Shown here: positions 1-10,372 of the stretch, piece after piece
How the letters are laid out: each line of letters starts with the position of its first letter
Numbering within the stretch: the first letter of the stretch is position 1
DNA from: Hippasteria phrygiana
Taxonomy: Eukaryota > Echinodermata > Asteroidea > Valvatida > Goniasteridae
DNA length: 64,000 nt
Reading direction: 5' to 3'
Assembly (NCBI GenBank): GCA_037893225.1
Contig: JAZGUH010000489.1
Span: 744,001 to 808,000, forward strand
The notes under the pieces: generated by a model
Database searches by the model: none
The model's input: the letters and a program-made list of their open reading frames with translations, nothing else
What the model was told of the DNA's origin: nothing
Position numbers and translations under genes: made by a program

Positions 1-618
1 CACTGTGACACTTGCACTGTGACACTTGCACTGTGACACTTGCACTGTGACACTTGCACTCTAACACTAATTCTAATATTCCGATCAGTAGCACTTGCAC
101 TGTAACACTTGCACTGTAACACTTGCACTGTAACACTTGCACTCGAACCTTAACCCTAACACTTGCACTGTAACACTTGAACTCAAACCCTTAACTCTAA
201 CACTAATTTTAATATTCCTAACTCGCTTACATTATTTTTCCATCAACTTCAGGAGAGATCAACATCTGGCTCCTGGCTGTCAAGTCCTCGAGGCCACCCA
301 AGATCATCATGGACAGAACTGGAATGGCCTAGTGAGATAGACAGCTTGCAGGCCTAGATCAATAGACCTACGCTGTTTAGTAGATGAGTAAGTGTAACAC
401 TCTCTCTACCTCTGACTCTCCTTCTCTCTTACTCTCACATTCTAACCCGATCAGTAGCACTTGCACTGTAACACTTGCACTGTAACACTTGCACTGTAAC
501 ACTTGCACTGTAACACTTGCACTCGAACCTTAACCCTAACACTTGAACTCAAACCCTTAACTCTAACACTAATTTTAATATTCTTAACTCGCTTACTCTA
601 TTTTTCCATCAACTTCAG

Positions 619-758
619 GAGAGATCAACATCCGGCTCCTGGCTGTCAAGACCTCGAGGCCACCCAAGATCATCATGGACAGAACTGGAATGGCCTAGTG
701 AGATAGACAGCTTGCAGGCCTAGATCAGCACAATAGACCTACGCTGTTTAGTAGATGA
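619..758 (+). other. Exon-like 140-bp core, representative B unit
   Basis: Upstream are a possible branch point (TTCTTAACTCGC), a pyrimidine run (CTCTATTTTTCC) and CATCAACTTCAG; downstream the sequence is GA followed by GTAAGT, a full match to the +1 to +6 donor consensus. The core is the most conserved part of all units. All three plus-strand frames are open for roughly the first 80-105 bases and then hit stops within the stretch GGCCTAGTGAGATAG to GCAGGCCTAG, so it does not look like an internal coding exon. Its length is not a multiple of three. Splicing is inferred from motifs only. Confidence 0.5.
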
Positions 759-770
759 GTAAGTGTAACA

Positions 771-815
771 CTCTCTCTACCTCTGACTCTCCTTCTCTCT
801 TACTCTCACATTCTA
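771..815 (+). other. CT-rich tract between core and next unit, representative
   Basis: About 45 bases, nearly all pyrimidine (CTCTCTCTACCTCTGACTCT and onward), found after the donor-like motif in every unit and ending in TTCTAACCCGATCA. It is strongly strand-asymmetric. The bases just before it depend on the following unit: GTCTAACCC before A, GTCTAACAC before B after C, GTGTAACAC before other B and before C. Confidence 0.85.
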
Positions 816-966
816 ACCCGATCAGTAGCAGTTGCACTGTAACACTTGCACTGTAACACTTGCACTGTAACACTTGCACTGTAACACTTGCACTGTAACA
901 CTTGCACTGTAACACTTGCACTCACTCTAAGGGACATGCAATCACATCCAACCAAATTCCATATAG

Positions 967-990
967 GAAAATATAGAAATTTATATTTTC
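967..990. other. AT-rich inverted repeat in C insert (9-bp arms, 6-bp loop)
   Basis: Arms GAAAATATA and TATATTTTC are exact reverse complements around GAAATT. C7565 has a base change in the loop (ATAGACATTT). Confidence 0.85.
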
Positions 991-996
991 ACATAA

Positions 997-1013
997 TTTT
1001 CTTCAGAAGAAAA
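997..1013. other. 17-bp palindrome in C insert
   Basis: TTTTCTTCAGAAGAAAA is a perfect inverted repeat with a single central base, six bases after the preceding palindrome. It is kept in 19 of 20 complete C units; C17531 has GAACAAAA, which breaks one pair. The motif TTTTCTTCAG is also a fair 3' splice-site match. Confidence 0.85.
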
Positions 1014-1221
1014 ATGTCTTCATTGCTCTGCAAGCATTTCTTTTCGGCTGCAGCGCTGTTAGTTGTTCACAAATTGCTTGTAAAAATTGCTTTGTGTGAC
1101 AATGCCTTAACTCTAACACTTGCCCTCGAACCTTAACCCTAACACTTGAACTCAAACTCTTAACTTTAACACTAATTTTAATATTCCTAACTCGCTTACT
1201 CTATTTTTCCATCAACTTCAG

Positions 1222-1377
1222 GAGAGATCAACTTCAGAAGAGATCAACATCCGGCTCCTGGCTGTCAAGACCTCAAGGCCACCCAAGATCATCATGGACA
1301 GAACTGGAATGGCCTAGTGAGATAGACAGCTTGCAGGCCTAAATCAGCACAATAGACCTACGCTGTTTAGTAGATGA
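1222..1377 (+). other. Exon-like core of a C unit with doubled 3' splice-site-like motif
   Basis: C units carry a 16-bp partial duplication, so CTTCAG occurs twice, ending at 1221 and 1237. Use of the second would give the standard 140-bp core (1238-1377); use of the first gives 156 bp. C cores also read CCTCAAGG where A and B have the palindrome CCTCGAGG. GTAAGT follows at 1378. Confidence 0.48.
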
Positions 1378-2132
1378 GTAAGTCTAACACTCTCTCTACC
1401 TCTGACTCTCCTTCTCTCTTACTCTCACATTCTAACCCGATCAGTAGCACTTGCACTGTAACACTTGCACTGTAACACTTGCACTGTAACACTTGCACTG
1501 TAACACTTGCACTCGAACCTTAACCCTAACACTTGAACTCAAACCCTTAACTCTAACACTAATTTTAATATTCTTAACTCGCTTACTCTATTTTTCCATC
1601 AACTTCAGGAGAGATCAACATCCGGCTCCTGGCTGTCAAGACCTCGAGGCCACCCAAGATCATCATGGATAGAACTGGAATGGCCTAGTGAGATAGACAG
1701 CTTGCAGGCCTAGATCAGCACAATAGACCTACGCTGTTTAGTAGATGAGTAAGTCTAACCCTCTCTCTACCTCTGACTCTCCTTCTCTCTTACTCTCACA
1801 TTCTAACCCGATCACTAGTACTTGCACTGTGACACTTGCACTGTGACACTTGCACTGTGACACTTGCACTGTGACACTTGCACTGTGACACTTGCACTGT
1901 GACACTTGCACTGTGACACTTGCACTGTGACACTTGCACTCTAACACTAATTCTAATATTCCGATCAGTAGCACTTGCACTGTAACACTTGCACTGTAAC
2001 ACTTGCACTGTAACACTTGCACTCGAACCTTAACCCTAACACTTGCACTGTAACACTTGAACTCAAACCCTTAACTCTAACACTAATTTTAATATTCCTA
2101 ACTCGCTTACATTATTTTTCCATCAACTTCAG

Positions 2133-2272
2133 GAGAGATCAACATCTGGCTCCTGGCTGTCAAGTCCTCGAGGCCACCCAAGATCATCATGGACAGAACT
2201 GGAATGGCCTAGTGAGATAGACAGCTTGCAGGCCTAGATCAGCACAATAGACCTACGCTGTTTAGTAGATGA
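2133..2272 (+). other. Exon-like 140-bp core, representative A unit
   Basis: A-type linkers read TTCCTAACTCGC before the core, with CTAAC about 30 bases from the AG, a good spacing and sequence for a branch point. The pyrimidine run is TTATTTTTCC. Core differences from B: CATCTGG for CATCCGG and AAGTCC for AAGACC. Donor-like GTAAGT follows at 2273. Confidence 0.5.
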
Positions 2273-4190
2273 GTAAGTGTAACACTCTCTCTACCTCTGA
2301 CTCTCCTTCTCTCTTACTCTCACATTCTAACCCGATCAGTAGCACTTGCACTGTAACACTTGCACTGTAACACTTGCACTGTAACACTTGCACTGTAACA
2401 CTTGCACTCGAACCTTAACCCTAACACTTGAACTCAAACCCTTAACTCTGACACTAATTTTAATATTCTTAACTCGCTTACTCTATTTTTCCATCAACTT
2501 CAGGAGAGATCAACATCCGGCTCCTGGCTGTCAAGACCTCGAGGCCACCCAAGATCATCATGGATAGAACTGGAATGGCCTAGTGAGATAGACAGCTTGC
2601 AGGCCTAGATCAGCACAATAGACCTACGCTGTTTAGTAGATGAGTAAGTCTAACCCTCTCTCTACCTCTGACTCTCCTTCTCTCTTACTCTCACATTCTA
2701 ACCCGATCACTAGTACTTGCACTGTGACACTTGCACTGTGACACTTGCACTGTGACACTTGCACTGTGACACTTGCACTGTGACACTTGCACTGTGACAC
2801 TTGCACTGTGACACTTGCACTGTGACACTTGCACTGTGACACTTGCACTGTGACACTTGCACTGTGACACTTGCACTCTAACACTAATTCTAATATTCCG
2901 ATCAGTAGCACTTGCACTGTAACACTTGCACTGTAACACTTGCACTGTAACACTTGCACTCGAACCTTAACCCTAACACTTGCACTGTAACACTTGAACT
3001 CAAACCCTTAACTCTAACACTAATTTTAATATTCTTAACTCGCTTACTCTATTTTTCCATCAACTTCAGGAGAGATCAACATCCGGCTCCTGGCTGTCAA
3101 GACCTCGAGGCCACCCAAGATCATCATGGATAGAACTGGAATGGCCTAGTGAGATAGACAGCTTGCAGGCCTAGATCAGCACAATAGACCTACGCTGTTT
3201 AGTAGATGAGTAAGTCTAACCCTCTCTCTACCTCTGACTCTCCTTCTCTCTTACTCTCACATTCTAACCCGATCACTAGCACTTGCACTGTGACACTTGC
3301 ACTGTGACACTTGCACTGTGACACTTGCACTGTGACACTTGCACTGTGACACTTGCACTGTGACACTTGCACTGTGACACTTGCACTGTGACACTTGCAC
3401 TGTGACACTTGCACTGTGACACTTGCACTCTAACACTAATTCTAATATTCCGATCAGTAGCACTTGCACTGTAACACTTGCACTGTAACACTTGCACTGT
3501 AACACTTGCACTCGAACCTTAACCCTAACACTTGCACTGTAACACTTGAACTCAAACCCTTAACTCTAACACTAATTTTAATATTCCTAACTCGCTTACA
3601 TTATTTTTCCATCAACTTCAGGAGAGATCAACATCTGGCTCCTGGCTTTCAAGTCCTCGAGGCCACCCAAGATCATCATGGACAGAACTGGAATGGCCTA
3701 GTGAGATAGACAGCTTGCAGGCCTAGATCAGCACAATAGACCTACGCTGTTTAGTAGATGAGTAAGTGTAACACTCTCTCTACCTCTGACTCTCCTTCTC
3801 TCTTACTCTCACATTCTAACCCGATCAGTAGCACTTGCACTGTAACACTTGCACTGTAACACTTGCACTGTAACACTTGCACTGTAACACTTGCACTCGA
3901 ACCTTAACCCTAACACTTGAACTCAAACCCTTAACTCTAACACTAATTTTAATATTCTTAACTCGCTTACTCTATTTTTCCATCAACTTCAGGAGAGATC
4001 AACATCCGGCTCCTGGCTGTCAAGACCTCGAGGCCACCCAAGATCATCATGAACAGAACTGGAATGGCCTAGTGAGATAGACAGCTTGCAGGCCTAGATC
4101 AGCACAATAGACCTACGCTGTTTAGTAGATGAGTAAGTGTAACACTCTCTCTACCTCTGACTCTCCTTCTCTCTTACTCTCACATTCTAA

Positions 4191-7100
4191 CCCGATCAGT
4201 AGCAGTTGCACTGTAACACTTGCACTGTAACACTTGCACTGTAACACTTGCACTGTAACACTTGCACTGTAACACTTGCACTGTAACACTTGCACTGTAA
4301 CACTTGCACTCACTCTAAGGGACATGCAATCACATCCAACCAAATTCCATATAGGAAAATATAGAAATTTATATTTTCACATAATTTTCTTCAGAAGAAA
4401 AATGTCTTCATTGCTCTGCAAGCATTTCTTTTCGGCTGCAGCGCTGTTAGTTGTTCACAAATTGCTTGTAAAAATTGCTTTGTGTGACAATGCCTTAACT
4501 CTAACACTTGCCCTCGAACCTTAACCCTAACACTTGAACTCAAACTCTTAACTTTAACACTAATTTTAATATTCCTAACTCGCTTACTCTATTTTTCCAT
4601 CAACTTCAGGAGAGATCAACTTCAGAAGAGATCAACATCCGGCTCCTGGCTGTCAAGACCTCAAGGCCACCCAAGATCATCATGGACAGAACTGGAATGG
4701 CCTAGTGAGATAGACAGCTTGCAGGCCTAAATCAGCACAATAGACCTACGCTGTTTAGTAGATGAGTAAGTCTAACACTCTCTCTACCTCTGACTCTCCT
4801 TCTCTCTTACTCTCACATTCTAACCCGATCAGTAGCACTTGCACTGTAACACTTGCACTGTAACACTTGCACTGTAACACTTGCACTGTAACACTTGCAC
4901 TGTAACACTTGCACTCGAACCTTAACCCTAACACTTGAACTCAAACCCTTAACTCTAACACTAATTTTAATATTCTTAACTCGCTTACTCTATTTTTCCA
5001 TCAACTTCAGGAGAGATCAACATCCGGCTCCTGGCTGTCAAGACCTCGAGGCCACCCAAGATCATCATGGATAGAACTGGAATGGCCTAGTGAGATAGAC
5101 AGCTTGCAGGCCTAGATCAGCACAATAGACCTACGCTGTTTAGTAGATGAGTAAGTCTAACCCTCTCTCTACCTCTGACTCTCCTTCTCTCTTACTCTCA
5201 CATTCTAACCCGATCACTAGCACTTGCACTGTGACACTTGCACTGTGACACTTGCACTGTGACACTTGCACTGTGACACTTGCACTGTGACACTTGCACT
5301 GTGACACTTGCACTGTGACACTTGCACTGTGACACTTGCACTCTAACACTAATTCTAATATTCCGATCAGTAGCACTTGCACTGTAACACTTGCACTGTA
5401 ACACTTGCACTGTAACACTTGCAGTCGAACCTTAACCCTAACACTTGCACTGTAACACTTGAACTCAAACCCTTAACTCTAACACTAATTTTAATATTCC
5501 TAACTCGCTTACATTATTTTTCCATCAACTTCAGGAGAGATCAACATCTGGCTCCTGGCTGTCAAGTCCTCGAGGCCACCCAAGATCATCATGGACAGAA
5601 CTGGAATGGCCTAGTGAGATAGACAGCTTGCAGGCCTAGATCAGCACAATAGACCTACGCTGTTTAGTAGATGAGTAAGTGTAACACTCTCTCTACCTCT
5701 GACTCTCCTTCTCTCTTACTCTCACATTCTAACCCGATCAGTAGCACTTGCACTGTAACACTTGCACTGTAACACTTGCACTGTAACACTTGCACTGTAA
5801 CACTTGCACTCGAACCTTAACCCTAACACTTGAACTCAAACCCTTAACTCTAACACTAATTTTAATATTCTTAACTCGCTTACTCTATTTTTCCATCAAC
5901 TTCAGGAGAGATCAACATCCGGCTCCTGGCTGTCAAGACCTCGAGGCCACCCAAGATCATCATGGATAGAACTGGAATGGCCTAGTGAGATAGACAGCTT
6001 GCAGGCCTAGATCAGCACAATAGACCTACGCTGTTTAGTAGATGAGTAAGTCTAACCCTCTCTCTACCTCTGACTCTCCTTCTCTCTTACTCTCACATTC
6101 TAACCCGATCACTAGTACTTGCACTGTGACACTTGCACTGTGACACTTGCACTGTGACACTTGCACTGTGACACTTGCACTGTGACACTTGCACTGTGAC
6201 ACTTGCACTGTGACACTTGCACTGTGACACTTGCACTGTGACACTTGCACTCTAACACTAATTCTAATATTCCGATCAGTAGCACTTGCACTGTAACACT
6301 TGCACTGTAACACTTGCACTGTAACACTTGCACTCGAACCTTAACCCTAACACTTGCACTGTAACACTTGAACTCAAACCCTTAACTCTAACACTAATTT
6401 TAATATTCTTAACTCGCTTACTCTATTTTTCCATCAACTTCAGGAGAGATCAACATCCGGCTCCTGGCTGTCAAGACCTCGAGGCCACCCAAGATCATCA
6501 TGGATAGAACTGGAATGGCCTAGTGAGATAGACAGCTTGCAGGCCTTGATCAGCACAATAGACCTACGCTGTTTAGTAGATGAGTAAGTCTAACCCTCTC
6601 TCTACCTCTGACTCTCCTTCTCTCTTACTCTCACATTCTAACCCGATCACTAGCACTTGCACTGTGACACTTGCACTGTGACACTTGCACTGTGACACTT
6701 GCACTGTGACACTTGCACTGTGACACTTGCACTGTGACACTTGCACTGTGACACTTGCACTGTGACACTTGCACTGTGACACTTGCACTGTGACACTTGC
6801 ACTCTAACACTAATTCTAATATTCCGATCAGTAGCACTTGCACTGTAACACTTGCACTGTAACACTTGCACTGTAACACTTGCACTCGAACCTTAACCCT
6901 AACACTTGCACTGTAACACTTGAACTCAAACCCTTAACTCTAACACTAATTTTAATATTCCTAACTCGCTTACATTATTTTTCCATCAACTTCAGGAGAG
7001 ATCAACATCTGGCTCCTGGCTGTCAAGTCCTCGAGGCCACCCAAGATCATCATGGACAGAACTGGAATGGCCTAGTGAGATAGACAGCTTGCAGGCCTAG

Positions 7101-7564
7101 ATCAGCACAATAGACCTACGCTGTTTAGTAGATGAGTAAGTGTAACACTCTCTCTACCTCTGACTCTCCTTCTCTCTTACTCTCACATTCTAACCCGATC
7201 AGTAGCACTTGCACTGTAACACTTGCACTGTAACACTTGCACTGTAACACTTGCACTGTAACACTTGCACTCGAACCTTAACCCTAACACTTGAACTCAA
7301 ACCCTTAACTCTAACACTAATTTTAATATTCTTAACTCGCTTACTCTATTTTTCCATCAACTTCAGGAGAGATCAACATCCGGCTCCTGGCTGTCAAGAC
7401 CTCGAGGCCACCCAAGATCATCATGGACAGAACTGGAATGGCCTAGTGAGATAGACAGCTTGCAGGCCTAGATCAGCACAATAGACCTACGCTGTTTAGT
7501 AGATGAGTAAGTGTAACACTCTCTCTACCTCTGACTCTCCTTCTCTCTTACTCTCACATTCTAA
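4191..7564. repeat. Higher-order repeat block 2: C-B-A-B-A-A-B (3,374 bp)
   Basis: Units start at C4191 (7 GTAACA; insert 4316-4497), B4824 (5 GTAACA, 385 bp), A5209 (8), B5733, A6104 (9, with ACTAGTAC), A6642 (10), B7194. Unit order and total length equal block 1, although individual minisatellite lengths differ: the gains and losses of 14 bp happen to cancel. A5209 has CAGTCG instead of CACTCG at about 5423, a marker shared with A29188, A32038, A36158, A39008, A40288, A50974 and A54434. Confidence 0.9.
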
Positions 7565-10372
7565 CCCGATCAGTAGCAGTTGCACTGTAACACTTGCACT
7601 GTAACACTTGCACTGTAACACTTGCACTGTAACACTTGCACTGTAACACTTGCACTGTAACACTTGCACTGTAACACTTGCACTGTAACACTTGCACTGT
7701 AACACTTGCACTCACTCTAAGGGACATGCAATCACATCCAACCAAATTCCATATAGGAAAATATAGACATTTATATTTTCACATAATTTTCTTCAGAAGA
7801 AAAATGTCTTCATTGCTCTGCAAGCATTTCTTTTCGGCTGCAGCGCTGTTAGTTGTTCACAAATTGCTTGTAAAAATTGCTTTGTGTGACAATGCCTTAA
7901 CTCTAACACTTGCCCTCGAACCTTAACCCTAACACTTGAACTCAAACTCTTAACTTTAACACTAATTTTAATATTCCTAACTCGCTTACTCTATTTTTCC
8001 ATCAACTTCAGGAGAGATCAACTTCAGAAGAGATCAACATCCGGCTCCTGGCTGTCAAGACCTCAAGGCCACCCAAGATCATCATGGACAGAACTGGAAT
8101 GGCCTAGTGAGATAGACAGCTTGCAGGCCTAAATCAGCACAATAGACCTACGCTGTTTAGTAGATGAGTAAGTCTAACACTCTCTCTACCTCTGACTCTC
8201 CTTCTCTCTTACTCTCACATTCTAACCCGATCAGTAGCACTTGCACTGTAACACTTGCACTGTAACACTTGCACTGTAACACTTGCACTGTAACACTTGC
8301 ACTCGAACCTTAACCCTAACACTTGAACTCAAACCCTTAACTCTAACACTAATTTTAATATTCTTAACTCGCTTACTCTATTTTTCCATCAACTTCAGGA
8401 GAGATCAACATCCGGCTCCAGGCTGTCAAGACCTCGAGGCCACCCAAGATCATCATGGATAGAACTGGAATGGCCTAGTGAGATAGACAGCTTGCAGGCC
8501 TAGATCAGCACAATAGACCTACGCTGTTTAGTAGATGAGTAAGTCTAACCCTCTCTCTACCTCTGACTCTCCTTCTCTCTTACTCTCACATTCTAACCCG
8601 ATCACTAGCACTTGCACTGTGACACTTGCACTGTGACACTTGCACTGTGACACTTGCACTGTGACACTTGCACTGTGACACTTGCACTGTGACACTTGCA
8701 CTGTGACACTTGCACTGTGACACTTGCACTGTGACACTTGCACTGTGACACTTGCACTGTGACACTTGCACTCTAACACTAATTCTAATATTCCGATCAG
8801 TAGCACTTGCACTGTAACACTTGCACTGTAACACTTGCACTGTAACACTTGCACTCGAACCTTAACCCTAACACTTGCACTGTAACACTTGAACTCAAAC
8901 CCTTAACTCTAACACTAATTTTAATATTCCAAACTCGCTTACATTATTTTTCCATCAACTTCAGGAGAGATCAACATCTGGCTCCTGGCTGTCAAGTCCT
9001 CGAGGCCACCCAAGATCATCATGGACAGAACTGGAATGACCTAGTGAGATAGACAGCTTGCAGGCCTAGATCAGCACAATAGACCTACGCTGTTTAGTAG
9101 ATGAGTAAGTGTAACACTCTCTCTACCTCTGACTCTCCTTCTCTCTTACTCTCACATTCTAACCCGATCAGTAGCACTTGCACTGTAACACTTGCACTGT
9201 AACACTTGCACTGTAACACTTGCACTGTAACACTTGCACTCGAACCTTAACCCTAACACTTGAACTCAAACCCTTAACTCTAACACTAATTTTAATATTC
9301 TTAACTCGCTTACTCTATTTTTTCATCAACTTCAGGAGAGATCAACATCCGGCTCCTGGCTGTCAAGACCTCGAGGCCACCCAAGATCATCATGGATAGA
9401 ACTGGAATGGCCTAGTGAGATAGACAGCTTGCAGGCCTAGATCAGCACAATAGACCTACGCTGTTTAGTAGATGAGTAAGTCTAACCCTCTCTCTACCTC
9501 TGACTCTCCTTCTCTCTTACTCTCACATTCTAACCCGATCACTAGCACTTGCACTGTGACACTTGCACTGTGACACTTGCACTGTGACACTTGCACTGTG
9601 ACACTTGCACTCTAACACTAATTCTAATATTCCGATCAGTAGCACTTGCACTGTAACACTTGCACTGTAACACTTGCACTGTAACACTTGCACTCGAACC
9701 TTAACCCTAACACTTGCACTGTAACACTTGAACTCAAACCCTTAACTCTAACACTAATTTTAATATTCCTAACTCGCTTACATTATTTTTCCATCAACTT
9801 CAGGAGAGATCAACATCTGGCTCCTGGCTGTCAAGTCCTCGAGGCCACCCAAGATCATCATGGACAGAACTGGAATGGCCTAGTGAGATAGACAGCTTGC
9901 AGGCCTAGATCAGCACAATAGACCTACGCTGTTTAGTAGATGAGTAAGTGTAACACTCTCTCTACCTCTGACTCTCCTTCTCTCTTACTCTCACATTCTA
10001 ACCCGATCAGTAGCACTTGCACTGTAACACTTGCACTGTAACACTTGCACTGTAACACTTGCACTGTAACACTTGCACTCGAACCTTAACCCTAACACTT
10101 GAACTCAAACCCTTAACTCTAACACTAATTTTAATATTCTTAACTCGCTTACTCTATTTTTCCATCAACTTCAGGAGAGATCAACATCCGGCTCCTGGCT
10201 GTCAAGACCTCGAGGCCACCCAAGATCATCATGGACAGAACTGGAATGGCCTAGTGAGATAGACAGCTTGCAGGCCTAGATCAGCACAATAGACCTACGC
10301 TGTTTAGTAGATGAGTAAGTGTAACACTCTCTCTACCTCTGACTCTCCTTCTCTCTTACTCTCACATTCTAA
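7565..10372. repeat. Higher-order repeat block 3: C-B-A-B-A-B (2,808 bp)
   Basis: Units start at C7565 (9 GTAACA; insert 7718-7899), B8226, A8597 (11), B9163, A9534 (4, one of the shortest GTGACA arrays), B10002. This is the heptamer lacking one A. B8226 has GGCTCCAGG near 8414-8422, a marker of many B units that directly follow C. A8597 has CCAAACTCGC near 8929, shared with A18535, A47009 and A62107. B9163 has six T residues before CATC near 9320. Confidence 0.9.

Larger units (their letters stand above)
1..816. repeat. Left-edge partial A unit plus one B unit
   Basis: The window opens inside a GTGACA array (four repeats visible), then the spacer CTCTAACACTAATTC, three GTAACA repeats and an A-type body ending at 445. 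Its core has a private 5-bp deletion near 359-360 (GATCAATAG where other units read GATCAGCACAATAG), so its exon-like core is 135 bp instead of 140. B unit at 446 (four GTAACA repeats, 371 bp). Confidence 0.9.
928..1109. mobile_element. 182-bp AT-rich insert that defines C units (possible fossil non-autonomous element)
   Basis: Present once in each of 20 complete C units, at a fixed place between the GTAACA array and CTCTAACACTTGCCC. ACTCTAA occurs at both edges (left ACTCTAAGG, right CCTTAACTCTAA), and the ends TAAGG and CCTTA are inverted, with looser similarity beyond (CAT and TCACA on the left, TGTGA and ATG on the right). It contains two palindromes, a PstI-like CTGCAG overlapping CAGCGCTG, and a direct repeat of AAATTGCTT. 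No protein domain is visible. A small inverted-repeat element is one reading; a remnant of the ancestral repeat kept only in C is another. Confidence 0.4.
817..4190. repeat. Higher-order repeat block 1: C-B-A-B-A-A-B (3,374 bp)
   Basis: Units start at C817 (6 GTAACA; insert 928-1109), B1436, A1807 (8 GTGACA), B2331, A2702 (11), A3268 (10), B3820. This is the full heptamer grammar. B2331 carries the linker variant CTCTGACAC near 2446-2454. A1807 and A2702 carry ACTAGTAC instead of ACTAGCAC. A3268 has the core variant GGCTTTCAAG near 3645, and B3820 has ATCATGAACAG near 4047. Confidence 0.9.

Noticed and set aside
253..387. Protein-coding internal exon
   Set aside because: All three plus-strand frames contain a stop within the core and its 140-bp length would shift frame on each repetition, so only a noncoding exon-like role remains plausible.
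507..549. Interstitial telomere array
   Set aside because: Only one imperfect CCCTAA-like match occurs per unit; there is no run of telomere repeats.
954..968. Serum-response (CArG) box at CCATATAGG in the C insert
   Set aside because: It has five A/T bases between CC and GG where the consensus needs six, and there is no other promoter evidence nearby.
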